Shown: positions 1 through 15,309 of the stretch, piece by piece
How positions within the stretch are numbered: the stretch's first letter is position 1
Layout: each line of letters starts with the position of its first letter
NCBI GenBank assembly: GCA_014529385.2
Contig: CM043942.1
Coordinates: 52,320,774-52,384,773, forward strand
Source of the DNA: Adiantum capillus-veneris
Lineage: Eukaryota > Streptophyta > Polypodiopsida > Polypodiales > Pteridaceae
DNA length: 64,000 nt
Direction: 5' to 3'
Notes under the pieces: generated by a model
Databases searched by the model: none
Told to the model about the DNA's origin: nothing
The model's input: the letters and a program-made list of their open reading frames with translations, nothing else
Position numbers and translations under genes: made by a program

Positions 1-168
1 AGGTTATTTTGCTCTAATTTATAATGCACTATTTTGATAGATGGAGCTGTATAAAATATTCAAGGATACTTACCCTACAGTGAGGTCGTTGCTTAGATCC
101 TTGATGTGCAAAAATAATTCTTTGTTTGGAAGTTAAAAGAGTGGTATATGTGCTGTGGTGCGTATCTA
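1..168. other. Left-edge non-coding sequence
   Basis: AT-rich sequence with no open frame of note, ending at the first terminal repeat. I see nothing else in it. Confidence 0.5.
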
Positions 169-286
169 TGAGACCCTGGGAACAACACATGCAACTCTCC
201 ACCCAACCTTGCTATGTGTAGACTCATAGCTTACTAAAATATAGCACCCCTTGAACACATGTGAGTTCTGGCCCTTGGCCTTGGCA
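169..286 (-). repeat. Short LTR-like repeat, left copy
   Basis: This 118-bp block begins TGAGACCCT and ends GGCA. It aligns end to end with 4622-4739 at roughly 85% identity by eye, in the same orientation. Both copies have TG...CA ends, as LTRs do. Read on the minus strand it would be the 3' LTR of the element described next. I see no clear polypurine tract beside it. Confidence 0.55.
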
Positions 287-4555
<4,269 letters not shown>

Positions 4556-4606
4556 TCCATGAAGCTTCAATGATCTTCCCCCTCATCCATTGCTGCTCTC
4601 CCCTGA

Positions 4607-4618
4607 GCTCTAATACCA
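4607..4618 (-). promoter_or_regulatory. Primer-binding-site-like sequence (initiator tRNA-Met)
   Basis: The minus strand reads TGGTATTAGAGC, three bases from the LTR-like repeat. The classical plant tRNA-Met site is TGGTATCAGAGC, so there is one mismatch. It supports reading 4622-4739 as a 5' LTR on the minus strand. Confidence 0.5.
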
Positions 4619-4621
4619 ATA

Positions 4622-4739
4622 TGAGACCCTAGGGAACATCACATGAAACTCTCCACCCAACCTCACTATGTATAGACTCATAGCCTGCTAAAATATAACA
4701 CCCTTGACTGTATGTGAGTTTTGGCCCTTGGCCCTAACA
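4622..4739 (-). repeat. Short LTR-like repeat, right copy
   Basis: The partner of 169-286. It starts TGAGACCCTAGGG and ends CTAACA. On the minus strand it would be the 5' LTR, because the tRNA-Met-like primer site lies immediately inside it. Confidence 0.55.
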
Positions 4740-4889
4740 GAATCATGTCTAGATGAAGTTTTTCAAGAAAATTCTAATCAAATACATTAAAGCAAGTTTG
4801 GTCATCATGAAAAATTTCATATTAATATATGCTCCATTTGTTGCGGAAGGGGTCACTCAGGTGAGTGTTCTACTAGCCATTTTATATTT

Positions 4890-6520
4890 CAGCACATTAA
4901 TATTTTGCGAGAATCCATTGTATGCCCTAAACTCGTTGATAGTGAATATCATGCAAAAAAATGCTTGTTTGGAGATTGCCCCCGATATGGGGCTAGGAAG
5001 TTAACATTGTGCTTAGATAATATCACATCAGACAATAGGGAAGTGACTGCGAAAGTTTTTAAGGATGCGGGAACTAAACATGTGGATTCCAAAAGAAGTG
5101 AAAGGAAGCAATTTTAATCATCAAGCACACCTTCCTCTTTAGGTAGTGAGTGCAACAATTTAAAAATTTCTTGCTTAAGTTTTCTAGCGATGTCATTCTG
5201 TCTGTTGTTGATTTCGTACAGAATTATTCATTTAAAGTGCAATACAAGATTCAATCCATGCATTGATGGTCAACTCAAGTAACCATATTGGTACATATAT
5301 CTTATGTGAGAAACTTAGTAGGTGTTGACAATGTCTAGAAGACGCTACACTTTTATATATTAGATGACAAGAACCATGACACACTATTTGCTCAACGTTG
5401 TTTTATGCTTCATGACCAATGGCTTAAACAGTAAGCAAATCATTTGCACTCTCATTGTGTATAATTAGATGGTGCCGCTTCTCAATTTGTGGCATGAAGC
5501 CTTACTATTTTGTGGAAAGGTAAAATCAATTGATAGGCTTAAATATGATGCATAACTTCTCCACGTCAATGCACGGTGAAGGAGAGCATGATGGTGTGAG
5601 TGCTATGATCAAGAGAACACTTACTCCATGAGGAGCTCAAACCAGGTGGTTGGTCTATGAAGTGTGTAGCAAATTCAAGTGGTTAGCCTATGAAGTGTGT
5701 AGCAAATGTAGTGAGCTTTCTTAATGCAAATTTTAGCCCATTAGAGAAGTCCATAGGTGTAATACCCAATGAGTTTTTTGGATGGTGTCAAATGATGATG
5801 TGTAGCATAGCCTAATGTGGGACTATCAACACACATTATTGGCACTTGTTCCTTCTATTATGTTGATGGATACTCTACAAGTAACCCATGTGTTGTGCAT
5901 TTTTTAACACTCTCATAATTTTGTGACCCATATCTGAAGGGGCAATGGATGAGGTGCAAGAATATACTACATGTAGATGAGTGGAAATATGTTTCCATTG
6001 TGTCACTGATAGAGATGATGGAAGCATATACTATCTCAGAGGATGCTGATGAGGATGGCAATGTTGATATATATTGCATTCCCACAATTCATCATCATAA
6101 TGTGGCCATGTATAAAGGAGACCCCAAAGTGTTGTGAAAAATGTTGTTAATAGGAGACAAATTTGCAGTCAAAGTAGTTGACAAGAACGGGGACTTCTAA
6201 TCCTTAAAATTGATAAAAACAATTAGTACATAACCAAAGTAGAGAAGGATAAGTGGAATAACAAAAATGGAGTACTAGTTGAGGGCTTGTACTATGACCA
6301 AGTGAAAGGGAAAGTTGACACATACACCCTACCAGATCATCTCCCTCTATTGATGATATACTCCCACCTTGTAAGAGCCATACACTTCCCCATAGAAGCT
6401 ACCCTTGAGCTACCAAGCCAATTCAAATTATCCTCTGAGGTAAATGAGAACATTTACAATAGTATGCCATTAGATGATGATATAGAGAAAAATGTAAGCA
6501 TGAAAACCTTACCATAGTAG
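4890..6520 (+). pseudogene. Degenerate DDE-like transposase-family gene (DFxxNY / DDxNHD / DGAASQF / HGxGxxDG)
   Basis: Conserved patches lie in order but in shifting frames. There is a cysteine patch near 4905-5010 (CPK...KKCLFGDCPRYG), then DFVQNYSFKVQY near 5210, then DDKNHDTLFAQ near 5360 and LDGAASQF near 5470. MHGEGEHDGVSAMIKR follows near 5570, and IYSHLVRAIHFPI near 6360. This order matches a protein family I know from plant and animal genomes in which DFAENY, SDxxNHD, DGxAAQFK and HGKGxxDG are conserved, presumably an RNase H-fold transposase. Many stops and frameshifts make it non-functional. The family has no name I can give with certainty, and its ends are not defined by visible inverted repeats. 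Confidence 0.6.
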
Positions 6521-6645
6521 CAAATGACAACATCTATACCTCTAGAAAGTAAAGTATCATTCCTCAAACCATTTGAGTGGTATTGATAATTTCAGTATAT
6601 TACACTTGTCTATCAATGTTTAACTATTTCTTTGGCTTTAGCCGG

Positions 6646-7783
6646 TGTTAGGAGTTTTTTGGAGCAAGGGATTGTGCATATGTACATACCCCTGCATGGT
6701 GCATCGAATAAAGGATTGCCCATTTTCCAGAGCCAGTGGTTACGTGGGGCCCACATGTGTACAGGTAGGACAACATGTATATAGTGTCATCATTTTTCAC
6801 TATCACCATTACCAGTATGTTTTTTCCATAATAATGAGGAGTTGGTAGCACATAAAACTTCTCAAGGAAGCTATCCGCGGGCTGACGACATGAGGTGAGT
6901 AGGTGCATCAGATGGCATCTAGTGGCGTCAGGAGGCCAAATGGGGTCAATATTTGCACGTGGATAAGTACGGACACAACGTGGGTGTTTTCTTGTGATAA
7001 TTATGCAAAAAGGTAATCATGAGGACTATATTTGGGGTCCACTTCACGTGGTTGCGGGATGCATTATTGAAAAAAGTTGAGTGCCAGGTGTGCGGATGGA
7101 TGCAGCAGGGTGACAACTATGCACTCCGAGGTCAGTTTTTGGCCTGTTCGGGGTCCGTTTGAGGTCAACTAAAAGGCCCAAGTAATAAATCTAAGTGTGG
7201 GAACTGAAAAAACTGAGAGAAGACCATAAAAAACGTGGATAGAAGAGGAGGAACATCCGCAACTATGTTTTTGCTGTTCTTGGAGCCTGTTTTGGCCATA
7301 AACTGCTCATTCGAGGTCGGATTTGAGCACTTTGACATTGTAGACTGGGGTTTTGGGCCATTCCGGACGCGATGGTGCTGTCCATTTTGCCAAATTCCTC
7401 ACTATTGTTTTTGCTATTTTGGCTGTGTAAGTTTCTCTTATGAGTGAAGCTTCTGCTCCAATTTGTGATTGTATCTGGCATATTTTTTCCATATTGTGTG
7501 AGCTATTTGCCCCATTGGTGTTGGCCCAAGCTCAGTTGTATCTAAACATAAAAAATTCTTCTCTTTTGAGCTGAGTTTTTTGGGTGTGTGTGTGTGTGCA
7601 TCTCTCTGTGTGGAGTGGGTAAATGGGTAGTCTCTCTCCTCTCACTCCATAAGTGTGTTCCTTGTCTCGGCGAGGTGGGTTGTGTAAGCCGAGTGGTGCC
7701 CCATAGTGTTTGTGTGTATCATCCCAAGAGTGTGTGTCGGGTCATTATAGAGGCATTGTGTGTGTGTTTTCATCCCGCTCACA
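6646..7783 (+). repeat. 5' LTR of E1
   Basis: It begins TGTTAGGAGTTTTTTGG and ends CCCGCTCACA. It matches 14165-15309 over its full length, with few substitutions and short indels. GT-rich stretches near 7580-7770 belong to the LTR and are not a separate gene. Confidence 0.93.
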
Positions 7784-7789
7784 TTCTTT

Positions 7790-7807
7790 TGGCGTCCCCA
7801 CGGAGGA
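7790..7807 (+). promoter_or_regulatory. Primer binding site of E1
   Basis: TGGCGTCCCCACGGAGGA starts six bases after the LTR end. E7 has nearly the same site (TGGTGCCCCCACGGAGGA at 52693), so both probably use one tRNA. I cannot name that tRNA with confidence. Confidence 0.65.
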
Positions 7808-8491
7808 TCTTCTTCGAGTACCTTCAGCTTCGGGATTATAGGTTTTAGATTGCAGACTACAGGTTACATGTTACAGGTTAGAGGGACATGTACAGGTAGA
7901 GGTGATTCACATAGGTACATGTAGCTGGAGTAGAGTGATATATTGACAATGGGAGTCACTTGCAGTTGTCGTGGGTATGCATCATTTGGCGCCTATTTGA
8001 GCGCATTGTCTACTGGTATTGTACCTTACTTGTGGAAACTACCAATGTACGCCTTTGTGGAGCCATACTTGGTTTTATTGGCAATCCCAACCATTTCTAA
8101 GACTTGGTCTAGAAGATAGTCATTTCTGAGACTTGACTATACGCGATTTTCATTAGCCTTCGTGAGAGGGTCGATAGCGTGAGGTTTAATTGAGCTGAGG
8201 GATTCTCAAATGTGGAGATCCTTTCGGTGATACAAGTAGCTGGAGCACCCTTTTTGTGACCTCACCATAGGCTATGTACTAGTGATTCCTACTTGATGAT
8301 CTGGTTCTATTGTTGGCAGTTTACGGATACATATAAACTCTATATTTTGGGTTCTCACGACTCTACTTCTGGGGAAACTCTATCAAAATTTTTCCAAGTT
8401 GTGATGGCTGGTTTTTTTGTCTTTTGAGCTATTTATGCTGTTATGTTGCTGAAATTTTGGCAAACTCAGAGGATAAGATAGGTGTGCTTTC
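7808..8491 (+). other. Untranslated leader of E1
   Basis: About 680 bp between the primer site and the short ORF, with no coding signal. It holds a few short imperfect CAGGTTACATGT-type repeats near 7858-7920. Confidence 0.5.
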
Positions 8492-8515
8492 TTGGGAGCT
8501 GCATGGTTGGCTTTA

Positions 8516-8734
8516 ATGGATGATCAAAATGGACCTCAATTCACTCCTTTTCATTTAACTCAAAGAATCCAGATAAATGTTCATGTGCCTAGGAAGATTT
8601 TTTTCCAACAGCACATAGTCTTTATGTTCGAGCCAAGAAGATTAAGAGAGATACTGGAATGTCCTTTGCCTGTTCTAATTCCGATGATTAACTATGAAAA
8701 CTCATTTGATGTGCACGTGTTCATCCTTATCTAA
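8516..8734 (+). CDS. Conserved short ORF upstream of gag (E1 copy)
   Basis: A 72-codon frame from the ATG at 8516; an in-frame ATG at 8492 would add eight residues. The product shares PFHLT, RKIFFQQ, a MF-arginine patch, an EIL motif and a DVHVFIL ending with the two short ORFs of E7 at 52764 and 52998. Spacing to gag is only 12 bp after the stop. It is intact while the gag and pol frames around it are broken, although short frames survive by chance more easily. I do not recognise a domain. The mixed basic and hydrophobic strands could be a small folded protein or a gag N-terminal piece separated by a stop. Confidence 0.6.
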   Translation: MDDQNGPQFTPFHLTQRIQINVHVPRKIFFQQHIVFMFEPRRLREILECPLPVLIPMINYENSFDVHVFILI

Positions 8735-8746
8735 AAACAAGCTCGA

Positions 8747-9526
8747 TTGAAGTTTTTGGGGATTGGATCAGTAAAAATTTTGGGTTCTTGCACGTGTGTT
8801 CAAAGGGGTTCTCAAAGGATCGTAGCTTGGGTAGCCATGCATTTCTCTTATCCGGAGTTTCATGGAAGAAGTGATGAAGATGTAGAAGACTTTTTGGAAA
8901 AGATGGAGGTTGCCTGTATTAGCAACGAAATTCATGACCCGGTGCAGATGTTACATCTTCTCCAAATTTGTTTGAAGAGTGATTCATGAGTTTGGTCCAA
9001 AGCATTTGAAGAGGAGTGGCGTGTGGCGGATCCATCTGTAAGATTGAGTTGGGACAATCTAAGGCATGGATTGGAAGTGGAGTTTGTGAAGACAAAAGAT
9101 CCTGACAAAGTGTGGCAAGAAGTACAGGCTTTAGTGCAAAAGGAAGGTGAGCCAGTAGATACGTACATACGTAAGTTTTCATTGGCATGGGAGCGGATGT
9201 GCAAGGCCTTAGCACCACAAGTACCTCCACCTGACATGATGAAGAAGGACAGGTTCTTGGCTGGTCTTTGAGAGAATACACGTTGGAGAGTGGAGCTAAA
9301 GAAGCCTAGGGCATATGAAGATGCACTGGAGGTAGCAAGGAACAAAGAGTGGAAGCTAAGGAAAATGAGCCATCTAGGAGTAGAGTCTTTGCCCATGAGG
9401 TCTGAATTTCAGCCTTTGGATTATTTACAAGGTCGCATGCCAGCGGTTCATCATGAATCAGTGGTTCCTATTACTCCTCAGGTTATGCCACAATGGTCAC
9501 TACAGCAGTGCAAGATGATGGGCTAA
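8747..9526 (+). pseudogene. gag: gag of E1, capsid region, with in-frame stops
   Basis: One frame runs from 8747 to 9526, broken by TGA at 8987-8989 and TGA at 9269-9271. The middle (about 8835-9300) reads as a retrotransposon gag capsid: YPEFHGRSDEDVEDFLEKME, then a helical stretch with VDTYIRKFSLAWERM and DRFLAGL. Its role would be to form the particle and package element RNA. The frame is lost after 9526, before the zinc knuckle. The interrupted frame cannot make a full Gag unless the stops are read through, and decay is the simpler view. Confidence 0.8.
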
Positions 9527-9699
9527 GGCAAGACATGAGGCAAGTGGTAGATTTAATGAAGAATCTCAGCCTAAACATGCTAGGTCAAGTGGGAAAAAAT
9601 TGAGGTCGAGGGAGGTTTGTAAATCAGCCAGGAGGTGAAGAAAGACCTAAGAATGGTGTTGGACAAAGTAATGGTAGGTTTTGGAGGCAGACGCCCACA

Positions 9700-10620
9700 T
9701 GTTATAATTGTGGAGAGTTGGGCCACATCAGCCCGCAATGTGATAAGCCACCAAGGATGGGGGGAGACATGTATCCATTTCCAAGACAGGTGCTAACTAG
9801 GTCCAATGATTATGGCATCGAAATTAAGGGAGATGAAGGAACCAGTGTAGTCACCTTGGAGAAGGCATCAAAGCTAGAGGATACATTAGTGATGCCTATT
9901 GGGAAGAGGACCACAGAGGAAAAGGAAGGAAGAAGTGCCCCAGGTCCTAGTAAGAAGAAGGGAAAGAGCCATGAAGGCGAAGATGTCAAGGCTAAGAGGA
10001 AAAAAAGGGCTCGTCGCAAGTTTCATGTTTCAGATTTTCCACTAGGGGATGGGCAATTAAGCTATGACTTGAAGGAGGATCTAGCGAGTAGAAAAGCAGA
10101 TGTTACTTTTGGGCAGCTTATAGAGATGGTGCCTAAGCTAAAGCGACAGTGGAAGAGGATGGTTAACCCAATGGAGAAAGAGCCAGAAAGAGGTTCAATG
10201 AAGGTGTTGGCAATGGATGAGCTACCAGACATTTGTCCAATCGTAGATGTGTGGCATAAAAGAAAAAATCTAGGACAAAGTTATGTGGATGGTGGAGCCC
10301 AAATATGTGTCATAACACACTCATGCGTTGAGAAGATGGGTCTTATAGTGAGTGGGGTGTCAGGCTTCCGGATCAAATTGGCAAACCATCAAAAAGTAAA
10401 CTGTTTGGGTGTTGTAAAGAGCTTAGAAGTGGAGGTGTATGATGAAAAGGTGGTGGTTGATTTTCATGTGATGCCAGCAGGGTTGGGAGCATATCCTATT
10501 ATCCTGGGTAGACCATGGTTACGTGCAGTGGGAGCTGTTCAAGATTGGAGACGTGGTACGATTAGCCTCTATGGAAAGACAGGTGCCAATAAGCTTTATA
10601 ATATGGACACAAGGAAATGA
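9700..10620 (+). pseudogene. E1 zinc knuckle and aspartic protease segment
   Basis: A CCHC knuckle (CYNCGELGHISPQC) sits at about 9700-9741. It is followed by a lysine-rich linker with the DFPLGDG patch near 10035, and then a retropepsin-like domain at about 10240-10560. The protease active-site region reads VDGGAQICV, with its aspartate codon at 10288-10290, and the domain ends ILGRPWLRAVGAVQDW. The usual motif is D-[ST]-G; here it is D-G-G, as in E7. A TGA at 10618-10620 closes the frame, which then resumes in phase. The protease would process the Gag-Pol precursor. Confidence 0.8.
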
Positions 10621-10866
10621 TTGGAGGAGCTTTATGAAGATGAAGATGACTCTAGTGATGAAGACTATTCCACAGTGACTGATGAGGACAGTGATAGTAC
10701 TATCAACAGTGATGAGGATGCTGATGTTGCATTTCTTTTGATGGACAAAGAAATCCAGGAGTCTGTTTTAGTTGCATTTGTGAATGAGGTTGAAGATGAA
10801 ATTGAAGGGCCTTATGAAGTGATTGAAGGGCTGATGCAAACCAAGGTTGAGTTGTCAAAGAAGTAG
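10621..10866 (+). pseudogene. E1 acidic linker between protease and reverse transcriptase
   Basis: It is in phase with the preceding and following frames and bounded by TGA at 10618 and TAG at 10864. The product is dominated by Asp, Glu and Ser (DEDDSSDED, DEDSDST) and continues toward the reverse transcriptase. E7 has an equally acidic linker at about 55005-55230 and E5 at about 27640-27860. This suggests a conserved spacer rather than junk. Confidence 0.65.
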
Positions 10867-10869
10867 GAA

Positions 10870-12331
10870 TTGATGACACAAATGATCAGTGGAGACCTCT
10901 CAACTATGGAGAAGGAGATATATTTGCACATGCTGGCTAGTTTTCCTAATTTGTTCATTACTTCATATGAAGAGATCAGAGGATTCAAGGGCGAAGAGAT
11001 GCATATAGATATGAAAGAAGGTGCTAAGCAAGTGCGGAAAAGGCTAAGAAGGATGGGTCAAGAGCAGATGGAAGCCTTGCGGGAAGAGGTGGACAAGTTA
11101 TTGAAGGCAGGGTTCATAGTCCCTGTGGAAACCACAAAATGGGTGAGTCCCCTAGTAGTCAGTCCAAAGAAGGATGGAAAGTGGAGGATTTGTGTAGATT
11201 TTAAGCCCTTAAATTCAGCCACTAAGAAGAACCCATATCCTCTTCCGTTCATCGATCAGATCTTGGATTTAGTGTATGAGAGGTACAGTGTGTGTGATGG
11301 TTTTTCGGGCTATTTTCAATTGAAGATTGCTCTTAAAGACAGCACAAAGACAACTTTGATTACGCCATGGGGCTGCTATTGCTACACAGTATTTTCATTT
11401 GGGTTGTCAAATGGACCATCTTTCTATCAAGAAAGAGCAAATTGGGTGTTGGCACCGTTCATTGGTAGTTGTGTTAAAGATTTTATGGATGACTTTTGTG
11501 TCTACAGCAGTAGGGCTGAACACCATGAGAAGTTGCAGATGGTATTGGCTCGATATGATGAATGTGGAGGACAACTAAATCCAAAGAAATGTCATCTAGC
11601 ACAGCCAAGGGTGAAGTTACTGGGCCACATGGTGTCAGAAAATGGCATTGAGGCTGATCCAAACAAGGAAGTCTATTATTCTTCTTCCATCACCTACGAG
11701 TACAAAGCAAATGGCAACCTTTATACACAAAGTGAAGTACATGGCATGGTTTATTCCATTGTCTTCACAACTTCTTTATCCACTACAACAAGTGGCAAAG
11801 CATGATCCATTGCAATGGGATGACAAGTGTGAAAAAGTGTTGCAAGAGGTGAAAGAGGTGTTAGGGGGGTTGTCAGCCATGCAGGCTCCTGAATGGGGGC
11901 AAGTGTTTTATGTAAATCCATCAATAGGGGATGATTCCATTGGAGCCATGCTATTGCAAAAGGGGAAGGGAAGCCATTATATGAGGCCAGTGTATTGTGC
12001 AAGCCAAGTGAAGTTGGTAGCAGAGAGAAAATTCTCGGAAGTAGAGCTAGTGATGGCTAGTGTAATATTTGCTTGTCGACGATTTCATCATTACTTGCTA
12101 CCACGACCTTTTGTTTTCTTGACAAGTTATGCCTTTTTGCCACAATTAATTAATGGCACTAACATGTCAAATGTGGTGAAGAAATGGGTAATTGAGCTGC
12201 AAGAGTTTGAGTTCTCTTTTCTAGTGGAAGACAGTAGAAGAGCTACCCTAGTTGATTTGTTGACCTACAAGGAGAATCCCCTTATTGTTAAGGAAGAGGC
12301 GGTGAGAAAGGTAGTTGAAGAAGTTCCATAG
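10870..12331 (+). pseudogene. pol: E1 reverse transcriptase and first RNase H
   Basis: The reverse transcriptase fingers and palm are clear: KWVSPLVVSPKKDGKWRICV near 11140, then GYFQLKIAL and TPWGCYCYTVFSFGL. The active site FMDDFCVYSS lies near 11485. The frame shifts by one near 11650-11670, and RNase H-like sequence with FSEVELVMASVIFACRRF follows. It ends at a TAG at 12329-12331. The enzyme would copy element RNA into DNA. FMDD in place of the common YIDD is shared in kind with E7 (FIDD). The frameshift makes the copy dead. Confidence 0.88.
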
Positions 12332-12346
12332 ATTAGCAATGCACAT

Positions 12347-12724
12347 GTGTTGTTCTTTGATGGTTCATACAGAAAGAGCCATTGTGCGACTTCAGGGGGT
12401 ATAGCACTTTATGATCCAGAGGGGAAGCTAGTATGCAAGAGAGGGTTCAAGTTGGATGCACATAGCAACAATGAGGCTGAATATGCTACTTTGGAAGCCG
12501 GATTACACATTTGTTTGAAGCATGGGGTTAGAAGATTGAGCATAAAAGGTGATGCCTTGTTAGTTGTTGTGAAGAAAGTGCTGGGTGTGTGGAAGAGCAA
12601 GAACACCTCATTGAAGGAAATGTGTTTCAGAATTAAAGGCTTGCTAAAAAAGTTTGAAGCTGGAGCATCAGGCACATTGAATGCGCTCTTAATGGAGAGG
12701 CACATGAAGCAGCTCAAAGTATGA
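12347..12724 (+). pseudogene. E1 second (archaeal-type) RNase H
   Basis: A separate RNase H fold follows the degenerate first one. It shows FFDGSY near 12356, SNNEAEY near 12470 and IKGDALLVV near 12545. These supply the D, E and D of the catalytic set. A frameshift near 12665-12690 moves the last motif region into the frame that begins the integrase. Plant Tat elements are known to carry such an extra RNase H. It is also present in E7. Confidence 0.8.
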
Positions 12725-14136
12725 TTGGGGAGCTATTTGTGTTGAGGACCAATTTACCTCTTTATCATGGCCGGGAAAGTTTGGCTCAAGAAGAGGAGTT
12801 TTTACTAATAGGAATCATTCCAAAGGACATTCAGAAGTCTAAGAAGTATGGCTTTGTGCGTAGAGCATACATGTACAAATTGATTGGTAATGTATTATAC
12901 ATGAAAGGGAGTGATCTCGTGTTGAGACGTGTACCTTGGCGGGAGGAGATTTATAGAGTGTTGGAAGAGAATCATGAAGGTGCATGTGGCGGTCATTTTT
13001 CTCTAAAGATCACCTTGCATAAGATCTTGCAGGAGGGGTATGTATGGCCTAGTTTGCACAAGGATGTTCACCATTGGTGTAGGTCTTGCAATAGGTGTCA
13101 AGCATTTGGGAAGAGAGTGTTGAAGCCAGAGTTACGAAAAACCATTATGGCGTTTGATGTGTTTGAAAAGTGGGGGATTGATGCAATAGGCCTGTTACAT
13201 ATCACAAGCAGAGGCAAAAGCTATATTTTGATTGCAGTGGACTATCTCTCTAGATGGGCAGAGGTTATAGCACTAAAACAGATCACTGCAAAGGATGTGG
13301 AAAAATTTGTGTATGATGAAATATGTTGCAAGTTTGGGGTGACACTGGAGCTACTTTCGGATAAGGGGCCAGGATTTAGAGCCAAACTGCTAGACTTTTT
13401 ATGCGCGAAGATGAAGATTAGGCACCAGCATACCACTCCTTATTACCCCTAGTGTAATGTCTTAAATGAAAGATTCAATGGTGAGTTGGTACAAATTCCT
13501 TCAAAAGTGACAGAGCACCAAGGAAAGAATTGGGATTTGGAATTGCCTAGTGCATTATGGGCTTACCGTAGTTCGGTGAAGACAGGTACATGGTTTACTC
13601 CATTTCACTTGGTGTATGGAAAGGAAGCACTATTGCCTGTGGAGGTAGAGTTGCCTGCGGTCAAGATGCTAGAGAAGTTGCTTGGGCCGCCTAGTGATGC
13701 ATTCAAAGAGAGGCTCTTACAGTTACAAGAAGTTTAATTGGATAGGATGAGTGCATTGGAACATTATGGACAAATGCAGGATAAGGCTTTGGCAAAGATA
13801 AATGAAAAGGTCAAAAGTAAGGGTATCAAGAAACATGACTTGGTTTTGCGCTACAACATCAAGCTGGACAACACATTCCAAAAGAAGTTTCAAATTAAGT
13901 GGGAAGGTCCTTTCAAGGTAGTGGAGTGTTTTCCAAATGGTACATATCAGCTTGCTAACCTGGATAGGATTCCACATAAGTCAAGGGTAAATGGATTGCG
14001 TCTTAAATTGCATCATGCCAGGTTAATGATGGTGGAGCAAGATGAGTTGTCTGCAGAACAAGTATTGTATGTGAGGGATGAGGAGACCTGTGACGCGGCA
14101 AGTCTCATATCTCTTTTTGCTGCTGATCATGAATGA
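12721..14136 (+). pseudogene. E1 integrase
   Basis: An HHCC zinc-binding region is visible (NHEGACGGHF ... WCRSCNRCQ, about 12970-13100). The catalytic residues are D at 13180, D at 13360 and E at 13468. The last two are 36 codons apart, the canonical D,D(35)E spacing. TAG at 13450-13452 and TAA at 13735-13737 interrupt an otherwise single frame. The C-terminal part reads KFQIKWEGPFKVVECFPNGTYQL and HKSRVNGLRLK, the GPF/Y-like module. No chromodomain is apparent. It would insert the element DNA. Confidence 0.88.
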
Positions 14137-14164
14137 TCTAACAGGCTAGGGGATGGGAAACTTA

Positions 14165-15309
14165 TGTCAGGAGTTTTTTGGAGCAAGGGATTGTGCATAT
14201 GTACATACCCTTGCATGGTGGATTGAATAAAGAATTGACCATTTTCCAGAGCCAGGTGGTTACGTGGGGCCCATATGTGTACAAGTAGGACAACATGTAT
14301 ATAGTGCATCGTTTTTCACTATCACCAGTACTCATGTGTTTTTTCCATAACAATGAGGAGTTGGTAGCGCGTAAAACTTCTCAAGGAATCTATCCGCGGG
14401 CCGACGACATGAGGTAAGCAGGTGCGTCAGATGGCATCTAGTGACGTCAGGAGGCCAAATGGGGTCAATATTTGTACGTGGATAAGTATGGACACAACGT
14501 GGGTGTTTTCTTGTGATAATTATGCAAAAAGATCATCATGAGGACTATATTTGGGGTCCACTTCACGCGGTTGTGGTATGCATTATTGAAAAAAGTTGAG
14601 TGACAGGTGTGCGGATGGATGCAGCAGGGTGACAACTATGCACTGCGAGGTCAGTTTTTGGCCTGTTCGGGGTCCGTTTGAGGTCAACTAAAAGGCCAAG
14701 GGTGCCCAAGTAATAAAGCTAAGTGTGGAAACTAAACAATTTGACAGAAGACCAGAAAAAATGTGGAGAAAAGAGGAGGAACAACCGCAACTGTGTTTTT
14801 GCTGTTTTTGGAGCCTGTTTTGGCCATGAAGTGCTCATTCGAGGTCGGATTTGAGCACTTTGACATTGTAGACTGCGGTTTTGGGCCATTCCGGACGCGA
14901 TGGCGCTGTCCATTTTGCCAAATTTCTCACTATTTTTTTGCTGTTTTAGCTGTGTAAGTTTCTCTTATGAGCGAAGCTTCTGCTCCAATTTGTGATTGTA
15001 TCTGGCATATTTTACCCATATTGTGTGAGCTATTTGCCCCATTGGTGTTGGCCCAAGCTCAGTTGTATCTAAACAAAAAAAATTCTCCTCTTTTGAGCTG
15101 AGTTTTTTGGGTATGTGTGTGTGTGCATCTCTGTGTGTGGAGTGGGTAAATGGGTAGTCTCTCTCCTCTCACTCCATAGGTGTATTCCCTGTCTCGCCAG
15201 GTGGGTTGTGTAAGCCGAGTGGTGCCCCATAGTGTGTGTGTGTGTATCATCCCAAGAGTGTGTGTCGGGTCATTATAAAGGCATTGTGTGTGTTTTCATC
15301 CCGCTCACA
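14165..15309 (+). repeat. 3' LTR of E1, preceded by a polypurine tract
   Basis: It begins TGTCAGGAGTTTTTTGG and ends CCCGCTCACA, matching the 5' LTR. The purine-rich AGGGGATGGGAAA at about 14148-14160 lies just before it and would prime plus-strand synthesis. Confidence 0.92.

Larger units (their letters stand above)
6646..15309 (+). mobile_element. Ty3/gypsy LTR retrotransposon E1 (Tat-like, with dual RNase H), degenerate
   Basis: The element runs from LTR (6646-7783) to LTR (14165-15309). It has a primer site just inside the 5' LTR and a purine tract before the 3' LTR. Internal order is short ORF, gag, zinc knuckle, protease, reverse transcriptase, RNase H, second RNase H, integrase. The second RNase H places it near the plant Tat lineage. 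CCGG flanks both ends (6642-6645 and 15310-15313), a possible 4-bp target duplication. The LTRs are highly similar, yet coding frames carry several stops and at least three frameshifts. It is nearest kin to E7 in this window. Confidence 0.9.

Noticed and set aside
7588..7848. 86-codon Cys/Val-rich ORF
   Set aside because: Made by GTGTGT-rich sequence at the E1 LTR end, and it crosses the primer site.
8919..9396. Minus-strand ORFs of 120 and 154 codons
   Set aside because: Exactly antisense to the E1 gag frame, which has clear capsid features.
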